64,000 bases of DNA from Ophioceras dolichostomum (lineage: Eukaryota > Ascomycota > Sordariomycetes > Magnaporthales > Ophioceraceae): assembly GCA_003049485.1 (NCBI GenBank), contig PYST01000188.1, positions 1 through 64,000 of the forward strand, given 5' to 3'. Below the pieces are notes generated by a model, which searched no databases, was not told the DNA's origin, and saw only the letters and a list, made by a program, of their open reading frames with translations. Position numbers and translations under genes: made by a program. Of the stretch, positions 33,702 through 45,231 are shown in pieces. Every line of letters begins with the position of its first letter. Positions within the stretch are counted from its first letter, which is position 1.

Positions 33702-34821
33702 CCCCCCCCCTCTCTCTCGTGCCGCGACTTGGCGTCTTACCTTTGACTACCGTTGAACGTCCCGCAAACGGTCTGCATATGCATTGCTCTCTTGCAAGGG
33801 TCTAATTATCGGATAGACAAGAGTAACAATACGCCAGGCCACCCAAACCTTGCGAGGGGACGACCAGCGCCGTTTGTAGAAGACCAAATCGCATTCCACT
33901 ACGAAGATCAAGCGGAACTCCAGGAACTTATTAGTTCGAACGTAGTAGCTTATGTGGAACGTCGACGTAACTCGTTATTCGTACTAATTAGACCAAAAAG
34001 GAGGTGGCGGGCAACACGCAAAAAAAAAAAAAAAAAAGAAGAGGACATTTCAAGCAACACACCCTGCGTACAGCGAGACTTGTGGGGCTATCAGTACCAG
34101 CACTACTAGTAATGCTCTGGTGAAAGACAAACACCGACAGAAGGCGAGCGGCCATACTCCGGTCCTGACGGCAGTCCAGTCGATCTCACGCTCCTCCATT
34201 TTCCACGCCGGTTCCAGTGATGAACACCACAAGCACTATAGCATACCTACAGAATAGTCTTCCCATAGCAAGGAACTGGCTGCCAACAAAATGGTCTGTT
34301 ATTACTAGACGGGTCCGGTACCACCTTCTGCTGACATGCATGCTGTGCACATGAGATTATTGGACAGCAAAATGAGGCAGTCAACCTCGACGCGTCTTGA
34401 GAGAGCCCCCAGCCACCAAACAACGGAAAAGTGCACTTTCTTAAAACGAGGGGGTCCAAAGCCCCGACTTTTCACTTCCCCTCCCAATGTCCTCATGGCA
34501 TCATTCCCTGCCAAGGGACATCCCTCGTGCGCTCCTCCCTTCCTGTAGCTACTTGGTGACCATCACACTCCCCGTTTTCCGTCTTCAGTCCGGCCTCTCT
34601 CCATCTCAAATCGTTTGCAGCGCGGTAGCAGCGCCTTGTTGCATTTTCAGCAACCGTGGCTTAGCTGCTCGCAAATCCGAAGTGACGATTGACCGCTCCA
34701 CAAACTGGTAGCACAGCATAGCGTGCAGAACAGAGTTGGATCTGGTCGTGCTTTGCTGGAGTTCTTTCGTATCGTCCGGTGGACTGATAGAGCCCTCTGG
34801 TAGAAGACGAAGTTTCTACCA
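33702..34821. other. Intergenic after the gap
   Basis: No supported gene. It includes a poly-A tract at about 34021-34037. A short frame at about 33860-34010 looks mildly coding (acidic, then Arg-rich) but has no ATG or motif. Confidence 0.4.
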
Positions 34822-36060
34822 ATGACACAATGTCAGATTGTACCGCTGAGTAAGTGTGGTTCTTCGCCCATGACAAGAGCGAAAAAGGAGCATCAATACG
34901 ATCAAGAAGAAGCACAAGCGAGAAATGACTTTTCCCGAATCCCGGCCGCTACGCACATACCTCCTGATGTCCTTCGTGGTGACCTCCCCAACCCTGTTAT
35001 GCTAACCCAAGCCCATCGGCCTCCCTCTAGGTTGTTGGCTGCAGATTTTGGTTCAGGAGCGCTTGGATATGTCTTTGAAGCCATCGGCCTGGCTCACAGC
35101 CTCAGGGACAAGCTACCGCAGTCTCCGACGATACAGGACATTAATCATATGCTCTCTGTTCACGAGGATCTGGTGCGTCTGTTGCCCAAGGCGAGCAGCG
35201 GGAAGATATATGAAACCAGGAAACTTGTAGACACACTGATAGCGTCGCGCTCCGCCCTTAGAATGGCAGATGCAGCTCGAAGAGTTTGCGCGCTCTGCGA
35301 ATCGATCCTGGAGGATGACAACGGCTTCGACCAGCTTGACCGGGCGCGCTTGCAAGATTGCTACGCCCCCACCCTGCTCAGCGAGCGCACAGTCACTAAC
35401 GACCAGCCCATCCTCGACAAGGCTTGCCGGCACTTGGGCGAGTGTGTCGCTCTGACCCCTGCAGGAGATGCCGCGAGGCCCAAGAGACTGCTAGCCTACG
35501 CCATGGCGCTCCATTATCGGTCTTCGAAGACTGGCGGAGAGGACCTCGACCAGGCAACCAAGATGTTCGAGGAATGCGTGGCCTCGACACCCCGAGGCGA
35601 TGCCACCAGGATCCTTGCACTGGAACAGTACGCTGCCGCGCTTCACACTCGCTCCATCAGCACGACGAACGGGGAGGATGACCTCAACGCGACGCGCTGG
35701 GGGAGGCGATACAAGAAGTGCCCGAGACCACCGAGAGGGCCTAAGAAAAGGGACGCCTTAGAGGGATGCTCGCAAACTACCTTGCGGAAGACCCTCAAAT
35801 CGGAGACAACACGTTGGAGCTCGACGCCGTGGCTCGACTCGCCGAAGGGCTGGGCAGTATTGGTTATACTTGGGCGGGCAAGGTATGGAGGGCGACGGCA
35901 TGGCGTTTGTTGTCGTTTCTGCCGGTGGGACGGAGATGGTGTTTTGTGAATCTGGGGACAATTTAAATGAAGAGGAATCGGGGAGTAGGTCAGATGAGAA
36001 ACCCCGGGAACGGTGGGGCGGGATGGAGGACATTTACGAAGTGATTCTCACGGCTCCGGC
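34822..36060 (+). pseudogene. Decayed TPR-repeat gene
   Basis: The first frame (34822 to about 35690) encodes about 290 residues. Two recognisable tetratricopeptide-like units of about 40 residues contain LLAYAMALHYRSSKTGGEDL and ILALEQYAAALHTRS. At about 35685-35700 coding sense passes to another frame, which continues the repeat pattern (DALGEAIQEVPETTERA) but meets TAA at 35752-35754 and then reads on as MLANYLAEDPQIGDNTLELD. After about 35870 a third frame looks coding (FVVVSAGGTEMVFCESGDN). At least one frameshift, a stop and a further frame change therefore break the gene. Fungal TPR proteins of this repeat type often accompany CHAT or NB-ARC domains; none is seen here. A set of assembly errors is the main alternative. 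Confidence 0.6.
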
Positions 36061-36290
36061 CTCTGCAGGTCAGTGCCTATGGTTGATGATGACGATGAGT
36101 GTATTGCGAAATCTACCAGGATGTAACCATCTCCGCTGTCTATTTCAACGCCGAACATTTATATCCCATCCCATTCATCCCAATTTAAATCGCCGTTCTA
36201 TGTCCACGCACGCCAGAAAAGAAAGAGAGAGACAAGCAAACTCCAGAAGTCAGGAGCCCGGGGTTTTTTTTTCCAACCCCTTGATCACGT

Positions 36291-38665
36291 CTAACAGTCC
36301 GGCACACTGACAGGAACAGGAACGCTCGTCGCCAGCCCGCTCAAGCTCGTCTCCTTGAACTCGTTCCGCATCCCCAGCGCCGTCACGCGCATCGCCCGGA
36401 TCGCATCGTCCAGGCTGACCTTTTGCGCGCGCGGGTCGCTGCTCAGCGCCAGGTTCGCGGAGCTGATCGCCTTGACGGCGCCCAGCGCGTTGCGCTCGAT
36501 GCAGGGCGCCTGCACCAGCCCGCCGATGGGGTCGCACGTCAGGCCCAGGTTGTGCTCGATGCCGATCTCGGCCGCCTGCGCGACCGTCTCGGGGCTGGCG
36601 CCCATGACGGCGGCAAACGCGGCGGCCGCCATCGAGCACGCGACCCCTACCTCGGCCATGCAGCCCCCCTCCGCGGCGGAGATGGTAGCGCCCCGCTTGT
36701 ACAGCATGCCGATCGCGGAGGCGGTCAGGAGGAAGGTCAGGACGTCGTGCTCGACCTGGTACTCGTCGCTCACGAACTGGACGGTGTACTTCAGCACGGC
36801 GGGGATGATGCCCGCCGCGCCGTTGGTGGGCGCCGTGACGATCCGGCCGCCGGCCGCGTTGGTCTCGTTCACGGCCATGGCGTACACAGTGAGGTAGTCC
36901 ATCGCCGGGAAGGTCTTGCGGCGGATGGGGGAGGGGGGCACCAGGTGTGAGACGTCGCCGTGGATGCGGGGCAGGTTGGAGCCGCGCCTGGCCAGGAGCT
37001 CGCTGCCTGTTCTCCGGGCAGCATTGCCGTTTGTGGTGGTGATGCTGAGGTTGTCTCGTGTATCATCATCTCCTGGAGCAGCGGCAGCTTCCGCGGGAGA
37101 GAGGAGAGATTGCGCTTGAGCGGATGAGGATATATCCCCTCGTGGCCGACTTGACGTCTTGGCGGGATACATGCCCCTGGTAAGGCGCTTGTACAAGGCC
37201 GGCGCACGTCGGTGTAGTTGCAGGGATCCCGGAAGCTTGGAGCCCTCGGGAGCTTGCACTCCCTCGTGGATGCTGTTGTCCATGACCTCCCAGATGCGCC
37301 AGAGCTTGTCGTGTACCTCCTCGTCCGTGTACCCATGGCTCTTCTCGTTCTCGTACACGAGCTGCGCGATTGTGAGATTGTGCTTATGGCATAGGGCCAG
37401 CAGGCTCTGAGCATCACGGAAGGCGAACCGCGGGTGTTGCGAGCCGAAATCGCGCTGCTGCTCCTTGCCGGCACCCACAGAATCGGCGGTTGATGATCCG
37501 AAGGGGGATAGAGCCGTGCTGTTCTCGTCATCCGGCTGCTCCAGCTTGCCGATGTCTGCTGAGTCAGATGGTTTGATGATCTCCGCGCCAGCCCGCCGGT
37601 CAGGTGCAGCGTCCGCGCGACGAATCTCCTTGTAGAACAGGTTCTCAGCCAGATCCGCCGGGTGGCCCGCGCCAGGCTTGCTGCTGCTCGATTCGAGTGA
37701 AGTCGCTGCGGGAGTATCGGGGGCGATGCTCAATGCGCCATTGACGACGAAGCCACCGCCAACGCTGAAGAAATCGTTCGTCGCGAGCATGAACCCCTCG
37801 TCGTCAAAGACCATCAGCCGCATCCCGTTGCTGTGAAGCGGGAGCTTTTTGCCCCATTGCCAGCGGAAATCCTTGTCGTAGTCGAAGGTGATCTCTTTGC
37901 CGCCGCCGCCGACCAGGCCCTTGCCCAGAAAGAGCTTCTTGGTGGCCTTGATGGCATCAAAGCGCTTCGGCACGGAGGCCGTATCGACCATCTCGACGTC
38001 TGCACTCTCTAAGCCCAGGAGCAGGGCCGACGGCGTCATGTGGCCCTCCCCCGTAAGGGCCAAACTGCCGTACAGGGAGACATGGATCTTGGAGACTTTG
38101 CGAAGAAGGTTTGCTTCCTTGAGGTCGGTAATGAAGACTAGATCGAAGGGAGTCAGCAATGGCATGATGGAGAAAATAGCGTGTGATGAAAAGGGATGGT
38201 GGGATGGGAGAAGTGAGGCGTACTGTTGCCCGCCCGCATTGGTCCGACGGTGTGTGATGACGAAGGGCCAATGCCGATCGAAAACAAGTCGAAGGTGGAA
38301 ATCACAGCGTGCTCACGATCCGCCTCGCTGTAGGTGCCCGTCTCGCTTGACGTAGGCGCGTCGTTGCCATCCTCGTCAACTTCCTTGCGGCCCTCATCGT
38401 CGGCGGGGGCGGTAGCGGCGGACGTGCTGCTCTGGCATCGTACTTGCAAAACCGGACCAGCGGCAGCAGCTGTGAGAGGAAGGCGGCCATATCGACTCCT
38501 ATACTGGACAGCAGCGGCAGCTCCAGATTGGCCCAATCCAATCTGAAAGGGCGACGCGCCGACGACATATGGGTGTCGCCCGACTCGCGTCGCCCAACTG
38601 ACGACGGACCCAAATCGGTGGTGGAGCCCTTTCACTCCCACCGCTCGGCGCATCGCGGAGCGCAT
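36291..38665 (-). CDS. Iron-sulfur L-serine dehydratase (L-serine ammonia-lyase)
   Basis: Converts L-serine to pyruvate and ammonia with a [4Fe-4S] cluster. Exons are 38665-38224 and 38137-36291 (86-nt intron), giving 762 residues. The beta domain begins with FDLFSIGIGPSSSHTVGPMRAGN and continues through the junction as IFITDLKEANLLRKV. The alpha domain has TAPTNGAAGIIPAVL, EGGCMAEVGVACSMAAA and LTCDPIGGLVQAPCIERNA, which supply the cluster cysteines. The first 60 residues are Arg/Ser/Gly-rich with few acidic residues, so a mitochondrial presequence is likely. The protein is much longer than the roughly 450-500 residues of bacterial single-chain enzymes because of two low-complexity insertions (about residues 270-350 and 450-510). 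These insertions keep the frame, and no further intron was needed. Confidence 0.92.
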
Positions 38666-39062
38666 CGTGAAGCCCCTCAGTGCTTGCCGGCTCTGGCCGT
38701 GAGGAGGTTATAGATATCCCGGCACGCTAGCTTGTTGAAGCTCATTCCGATGGCGGTCAACGAATTGGCAATTGGCGCGACGTGAGAGGACCAACAGGTT
38801 TCGGTGGCTGAGGCCAAGCACGGATCCACGCTGACGTTGTTGGTGCCGTGGATCCACCTCGTCCGATATCGGGCTAGCAAGCGGCACGGGATGGCCTCGA
38901 ACACCGGCCGTCAAAATCGCGTTTGATGAATCCGTGTTATTTTTCTTTATAAAATCTGCCTGGCGTATCGAGCCCGAGTCCTAGATAAAAATGGCCTTTA
39001 AAAGAGCCTCTTTCGTCGCGTCCGTGTGAGTGAACAAGTTACGTTACACACAGTCCTGTCAC
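38666..39062. other. Intergenic between serine dehydratase and GNAT genes
   Basis: The promoter region of the dehydratase and the 3' flank of the GNAT gene. No coding sequence was recognised. Confidence 0.45.
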
Positions 39063-39725
39063 TCACGCGCTCCGAGGCTTCCTGGCCATCATATACTCGG
39101 CGTAACCCCCATCCAGTATCATTGTTTCCTTCTCCTCAAACCCGCCGACCTTCTCGTAGAACCCCTTAGCGCTTCCATTGGCCTGCACGCAGACCTCCAT
39201 GCCCTCCCCATCAGCGACCTCGCACACCCTCCGCAGCAGCCGACTCCCCACGCCTCCCCCCTTCACGGTCGCGTCCACGCCGAACAGCTCGACCAGGAGG
39301 TGGTCCGGCCCCCCTTTCCCCAGGTACAGCCGCTCGCGGAACTCGGTCATGCCGTTCACCGCGGGCGCGAGCGCGTCGTGGTCGTGATGCTCGGTGTATT
39401 CGACGATATCGAAGATGCCGCTGCCGCGGCAGGTCGGAGTGAACCTGCGGAAGAGCAGGAAGCCCACCACGGATAACGCCGGGTCGGGCGCGCCGGCATC
39501 CACGGCCACGAGGATGCGGCCCGTTGGGTGGTCCGCCATCTGCTTGGCCATCAGGCCCGCCCACCAGTCGCGGATCGGCGGCGTGTCCGGGAAGGTCTTC
39601 CTCATGAAGGCGTTCGTCGGGTGGAACGAGCGCGCGAATATGGTCGAGAGGGATGGGATGTGCTCTTTCGCGGCCTCCTGGATCGTGATCCGGGAAGAGG
39701 GGCCGGTGGCTGCTGCGGAAGCCAT
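39063..39725 (-). CDS. GNAT-family N-acetyltransferase
   Basis: A 220-residue single-exon protein. The acetyl-CoA-binding motif A is visible as LLVELFGVDATVKGGGVGSRLL at about 152-173, with KGGGVGS standing for the usual Q/R-x-x-G-x-G/A loop. Motif B follows as VCVQANGSAKGFYEKVGGF, with the Tyr that often acts as general acid. The N-terminal half (FHPTNAFMRKTFPD, DWWAGLM) is typical of fungal GNAT proteins whose substrates are unknown. The start has Ala/Ser-rich flanks and a plausible CCATGGC context. No signal peptide, so cytosolic. Confidence 0.9.
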   Translation of the reverse strand: MASAAATGPSSRITIQEAAKEHIPSLSTIFARSFHPTNAFMRKTFPDTPPIRDWWAGLMAKQMADHPTGRILVAVDAGAPDPALSVVGFLLFRRFTPTCRGSGIFDIVEYTEHHDHDALAPAVNGMTEFRERLYLGKGGPDHLLVELFGVDATVKGGGVGSRLLRRVCEVADGEGMEVCVQANGSAKGFYEKVGGFEEKETMILDGGYAEYMMARKPRSA

Positions 39726-40311
39726 GGCTAGCTTTTTGGTGCGTATGCTTCTTCTGTGGAAATAGTTACCACTCTTAGCGTGAATACAGCGAGGGAATGG
39801 ATGTGATTGAAGGCGGTATCAAAAGTAAGTACCCTGGAGTCGTAAACAACTGAAGCTGCCTTGAACTAACTCCTCTGGCATTTAAACTCTCCGCTTTCTA
39901 CATTCTGCGGCCGGATGAGTCACTCATGCAGTAAGCCAAGCTGTAAAGGGCGTCAAATCACACCCTGCTCGGACTCTTGCCCGTACCTTCCATAAATTCA
40001 CAAATGCACCTTCGCCCGAGGACGTAAACAAGCAAGCGGACTCGGACGTTGAGATCCTATTCCACGTCATCATTTATTACCTCTCTTATGAATGACACTA
40101 CCACAAATGGTAGACAACAAGTTGCGTTCAGAAGACTTCCGTGGCCGAAACGAGTTGCCCAGACCGCGACAGGACAAGGCGGTTGCTAGGAAGCAGTATC
40201 TATAGCTGCAAGCGAAAGTCTCTCAGGAGAGCTTGGGCTTACCAACGGGGCTCCAACTAAGGACGTCGCGTACGAGACCTAGTGTGTTATAGAGGGGAAT
40301 CGTCGGGGAAG
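39726..40311. other. Intergenic
   Basis: The GNAT promoter and the 3' flank of the broken CCxC copy. No gene seen. Confidence 0.45.
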
Positions 40312-40539
40312 CTAAAGAATACTACTGTCTTCGCAGTTGTCGCCGTAACGGTGTGAGCGACACTTCCCACAGACTAGACGGGTGTAGTTGTGTTCGAGGT
40401 GTCGGTCCCCTGAGTTGATATGGCCGCACTGGCAGCACTACCAGCGCATCCGACCAGAGGACGACGAACTAGCAATGTACCCACTGCCGCTAACGCCAGA
40501 GCTCTTGTTGCTCCTGCCGGCCGCGTAGCCCCCAGTGTG
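40312..40539 (-). pseudogene. Broken CCxC zinc-finger gene, copy C
   Basis: On the minus strand a Gly/Ser-rich segment (GVSGSGYIASSSSSG) leads into R-W-stop-C-C-Q-C-G-H-I-N, then C-G-K-C, H-R-Y and a last Cys before a normal stop at 40312-40314. The TAG at 40438-40440 replaces the single residue between W and CC that is His in copy A and Glu in copy B. The DNA around the core closely matches copy B (GGCAGCACT-CCAG on the plus strand). Upstream, the same frame soon meets TGA and has no ATG, so the 5' part is lost or lies in an unseen exon. Best read as a decayed third family member. Confidence 0.65.
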
Positions 40540-41190
40540 TGTCGCTGTATCAGATCATCCCGCCGATTCCGGAGGAGTACTGCCAAGCCCGTCTATGCGC
40601 AACAAGATTGTTTCTTAGCGACGAGAAGGATTCAAAAGAGACTAAGTTGTCCACAATCACAGGAAGAGACAGCATCCGCTGTAGGGCGGCTCGAAGAGAA
40701 CACAAGGAATGCGGCCGAGTCAAGCATGAGCCCCTTTGCCCGTCGTTCCTCCCACCCTCGCTTTCTTCGTGTCGGTATTGCCAGTGCCGTTGCTGTTCGG
40801 GAACGGATCTTCAATGGCGGTTAGTGCATAAGTACCTTTTTCAGAGGCAATAGTTAGTGCGAAGGAGCAACATATCTGCTGCTAAGTTCTCCAAGAAGCT
40901 GGGATATATGGAGGACAGCAGTAGGAACTTTTATTCTCAAATGTGAGGGGTCGTCTGGAGGAGAAGTCAGGGCTACAAAGGAAAGAAACACCGTCTCGAA
41001 GCGGGAATATCACAGGCGCTGGTAATACCACTGAACACCACATCATAATCCCTTTTCTTGTGCATTCATTTCTATGTCATGGAAGTGCTTCCCCAAAGAA
41101 AGAACTTATAACGACTCCTCTGCCACGACCTCAACGCGAACAACAGCCTCCTTGTGTATTCCCTGTAGCGACGGCACGGCCACCACTACC
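40540..41190. other. Intergenic
   Basis: No gene was supported between copy C and the 3' end of the P450 gene. Confidence 0.4.
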
Positions 41191-43485
41191 TCACACATAT
41201 GCCTTGGCCCTTTCGCTCAGGTGGACCTTCATCTTCATCCCATCCACCGGCTTGGCAGTCACGATATCGGTCTGTTGTGAAGGAGGAGAAAAAAGAGATT
41301 AGTGAGAGAGAGCTCATTAGCATCAAAAGAAAAGAGGTCGCCAGCACAGTCTGACCTTAAAAGGAGAAGGGGAAAACAATACGAGGATCAACGAGGACTT
41401 ACGTTGTAAATCAGCGACTTCGTCTTATAAAACCCCTTCTCATCAACAACCAGCTCGCCCGTGCCCTCGTCCCTCTCCAGCTCCCCCAGCCCGACCTTCT
41501 CGAAGTCGAACCACCGTCCAACGCAAGCCAGCACGACGCGGACCTGCAGGTTAGCCAGCTCCGACCCCGTGCACCGACGGGGACCCCGCTCGTAGGGCCG
41601 CCACGCGCCGTCCGGGATGTTGCTGTTGATGTTGTTGTTGGGCAGCCACCTGTCGGGCACGAAGTCGTCGCGCGTCTCCTCGCCGTAGACGGCCGGGTCG
41701 CGCTGGATGATGAGGGCGCGGGGGCTGAGGATCAGCCCGTCGACGACGAGGGATGAGCCGTCGGGGAAGGAGAGCGTCGTGTTGGAGTTCTTGGGCGCTT
41801 GGCGCGCTGTGGTTCCCGGTGGGTAGAGGCGGAGGGTCTCTTTGATGATTGCGTCGGTGTCTGTTGTGCGCGTGCGTGTGTGAGGTTAGGCAGGCAAGTC
41901 GAGAGTCGTTGTGGTTAAGTGCCTAAGTAGCTTGTGGAAGACTGGGCGATGTCTGCGATTTTCTTCTCTTTAGGGTCTCGATTGGCTGAACTCACACTTC
42001 AAACGCGCCATGCGCTCTCCGTTACCAGATTCCATCAGCTGGGCCATGACGGCGGACGGGCGCGGATCCGTGCCGAATACCTCGTCGAGCTCGTCCCGCA
42101 GCGCCTTCAGCACCGCGGGGCTCCGATGGAGCTCGTAGAAGACCCACTGCATCAGGATGCTGGTGGTGTCGTGGCCGGCGAAGAGGAAGCCCCGGCACGC
42201 GTCACTGGTCTGCTGCAGGATGGCCGGGGTGAGCTCCTTGATGCCTGTCAGAGACAGCACCGCGACGCTTCGGGACAACGTCGCCGTCGGGTCCTTTTGC
42301 AGCTTGGCGTGCTCCTTGATGATGTTGTCCTTGAGGATCCCGTCGAGCTTCTTGTCGAGGCGGCGGATCGTGCGCTCGTTCTCGGAGAAGTACCGGCGCA
42401 GCCAGAGCTCGGTGGAAAAGGGGTCCCTCTTGGCGAAGGCGTGCGAGAGGGTCTGGTAGGTCGTGAGCAGCTCGCTTTTCTTGCCGTCGCTCTGTGCTTT
42501 GAGGTCCATGTCGAATGATACGGCGCCTGATGATTGACAATGGAGACGACGAGATTGCGAGTCAGTTTCGGGGACAGCTCGCTCGAATTCGGCAGTCTTT
42601 CTCGGACTGTGGCCTGCAGAAGTGCCGGGGAGGGATTGCAAACACGCACCGATGACATCGAATGAGAGGTTTGTAGTCAGCTCGTCCACGCGGAACTCTT
42701 CACCGGACGCAGCTTTTCTCTCCAAATGCCCGATGAAGAACTTGGCCTTGTCCAGGATAGGCTTGACGAGGGTGAGCAAGTGCTGAGGCTGGAATCCGGG
42801 CAAGATGCGCTTGCGAAGGTCCTTCCATTCATCGCCCTGTCGTTTCCGGTTGCGTACATTGCGGTGGCCGGTCAGTCATCAAGTCCTCCTGTGGCATGCA
42901 GGGAGGATCGCTCAGGGATATCTCTCACATCTAACGTGACAAGAGACCGCGCGCCCACCAGAGGCGCCAGGTCCTGCATGGACGGGTCCTTGGGCATGCT
43001 GGTGGTAAATTGCTTGGAGGCTCGAGTGACCTGCTCCGCAAGGGCATGGCTGAAGATGAACAACACAACAAAGTCTCGGACGGGTCGCCAATCGAGTAGG
43101 AGCGCCGGTGGGCGACCCAATTTCTCATACTGTTCGTAGAGAATGACATCTGTAAAGAGGTGGTTGTACGGAGGGTTGGAATCATCAGCGGGGTGTGATC
43201 ATCAAACAGCCACGAAATATATCCAGCCTGGTACAGTTTTGAAGAGGACAGAAGGAACGCAGCCGCACCAAAAGATCGGCCAATTGTGCCTTCGAGCGCG
43301 GCTTTCTCTATCCATGGCCAGTGGCCGCGCTTTGGGTCAGGGAGCTCGGGTTGAGGGAAATGCGCCCATTGCTTTGGGTCGATCGTCTTGCTCTTGTAGT
43401 TGCGCAAGAAGTAGAGCACGGCGACCGGAAAGAGAGCCAGCAAGGCCGTTGGCCAGCGTACGACAAGCTGCTCGAGGATCCCCAT
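41191..43485 (-). CDS. Cytochrome P450 monooxygenase
   Basis: A membrane-bound haem monooxygenase. Six exons are proposed: 43485-43269, 43149-42929, 42836-42650, 42526-41996, 41860-41403 and 41271-41191. They sum to 564 residues in consistent phase. An N-terminal membrane anchor lies at about 8-28 (WPTALLALFPVAVLYFL). The I-helix oxygen-binding motif is AGHDTTS, the K-helix ExxR is KETLRLYP, and the haem loop is YERGPRRCTG with Cys at about 482. The first intron is the least certain; a GTGCGG donor at 43268 was chosen because it alone joins the frames with a normal length (119 nt). The last short exon ends in AKAYV. The block GDEWKDLRKRILPGFQPQHL matches fungal P450s often annotated as StcS-like. 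No biosynthetic core gene lies nearby, so the substrate is unknown. Confidence 0.9.
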
Positions 43486-45223
43486 CTTGACGATATGAAC
43501 TTAGAAGCCCAAAGTGATCAACCGTTGTCGCGTGAAAGAGGGGGCGAAGAGGTTGGAAGCCGTCGGCGCGTACGGCGGGGGAGGGACACCCCCTTTTGTC
43601 CCTTCATTCGGTGTGCCTGCGCCGACCTCGCAGCCGCAGCGTCGTATGCCATCACTCTCGCCGTCGCGAATCGTCCACTCCAGTGCGTCTACCGGACCGA
43701 TGCTTGGTTGGAGAAGCATTGGTCTGGGGATGTAGTATTTATTACAAGAAAGCTTGGCCGACTAGACCCCGCAACTGCTTTATGTTTGACGAACCAGACG
43801 AATCCGTTCCCTGCAATCGCGACTCTTGCCCAACGTGATTGACCAATCCATCTTATCTGATCATCAGATAAGATGTGACAGACATTGCATGAAGGTATCA
43901 TCGGCCCCCCTTCCCCCACCGCATCGGAGAAGATTTTTTTCGTCTGGCGCGATTTTTGTTGTTCTGTTTCTTTCTGTTTCTCCTCGAGTAAGAGATGGTT
44001 GAGTGGTAAGCACATTTCTCCTTGCCTGGGCATCAGGTTGTTCTGATCGCGTGAGGACAAGGGTGAGGGGAACACCTACCCGTCCGGACGCAGAAATAAA
44101 TGTCACTCTCCAAAGTCGCGTTGATCACCTCATCTAGGTACCTGCATCACGTCAAACCCAGAGTTGTAAGTCTGTAGTAGAACATACAGATTAAAACGAA
44201 GGCACAGAGGACAACCGAGGCTGGAAGCCGCCGTAACCGTCACCGTTGCTGGTGGGGTCCAGCAGTGGGATGAGGTCCCCAGTCTGGCGGCGTCTGGAAT
44301 GAAGGGAATACCGCAGAAAGAAACTGTCGTTCAGGTTAGGATGTAGATGCGCTCCATTGCTGATGCAGAGAGGCAGAGAGAGGAAGAGAGAGAGAGAAAA
44401 AAAAAAGTAGGAAAAGTTTGCAACCCAGAGGCGAGACTGAGAACGAATAGGAGCGAATAGGAGAAAAGAGGGGGAGACAAGATGACCAAAAGACACAAAC
44501 CAGACCACAGTCACGTGACTTTTCTCAAATCACCAATCTGGTGCCCTTTTCTCAGCGATATGGTTACGAGACCATGGTTTTATGATAACCTGCAAAAGTC
44601 TGGAGCTATTTTGGGTCTGGCCTGGCACTCTCTGCTGTGTCTCCGCCAGATGTTCAAGGCATCCGGCTCCACGACGGCAGCAGCTGTCTCGGAGCCGATT
44701 CCCCCAGCGTCATTCGATCGCGGCTGATCGATGCGCAGACGCGAGAGCGCGGCTCAAGTGGGGAGGACGTCGAATCCTTCCTGGCATTATTTGAGCACCT
44801 GCTTCAATCGGGCCCTCTCATTGGGGCCTCAAGTTGCGAAAAACACGAGGACGTCGGACTTGGCCCATTTTATTTGACTGCCAGGCTGCCATCAGCCGCC
44901 CCTTTTAAACATTGAAACCCATACGACATCTGGGCACGCCTACGCCGTCAGAAGATCGGATTTCCTAATCCGAGATCACCTAACGTAGGCATGACAGGCG
45001 ACCCTAGAAGGAATATTTCTCGCCTTTTTCTTGACACTTTTATTTACGTGGCGAGTCTCTCTCTCGTCATACAATACGCTGGGCAAACGCTGACTCTGGC
45101 GGTCGGCTCGAATTGGGATTCTGTCGACAAGGCGCGTCCGGGGCTGTGGGCTCTGGGCGTACCCCTGGGATCATTGTAGGAGGGGGCTCAATATCCCAAG
45201 ACACTTGGCAGGCAGGTTGGTGC
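43486..45223. other. Intergenic
   Basis: About 1.7 kb, divergent between the P450 and the wall-protein gene. Contains an inverted ATCTTATCTGATCATCAGATAAGAT sequence near 43850-43874 and a GGTACC palindrome near 44137. No gene supported. Confidence 0.5.
43850..43874. repeat. Perfect palindrome with two GATA cores
   Basis: The two arms of about 12 nt are reverse complements around a central TGATCA. Each arm holds TTATCT/AGATAA, the binding core of fungal GATA factors. It lies about 370 nt upstream of the P450 start. Confidence 0.7.
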
Positions 45224-45231
45224 AATATATA
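45224..45231 (+). promoter_or_regulatory. TATA box of the L-domain wall protein
   Basis: AATATATA in GCAATATATAGG lies about 110 nt upstream of the ATG at 45339. Confidence 0.55.

Noticed and set aside
33753..34109. Acidic, then Lys-rich open frame next to the gap
   Set aside because: It begins at TTG, and the Lys run is only a poly-A tract; no domain is recognisable.
36291..43485. A secondary-metabolite cluster around the P450, GNAT and oxidoreductases
   Set aside because: No core synthase, transporter or pathway regulator is visible, and the genes have separate promoters.
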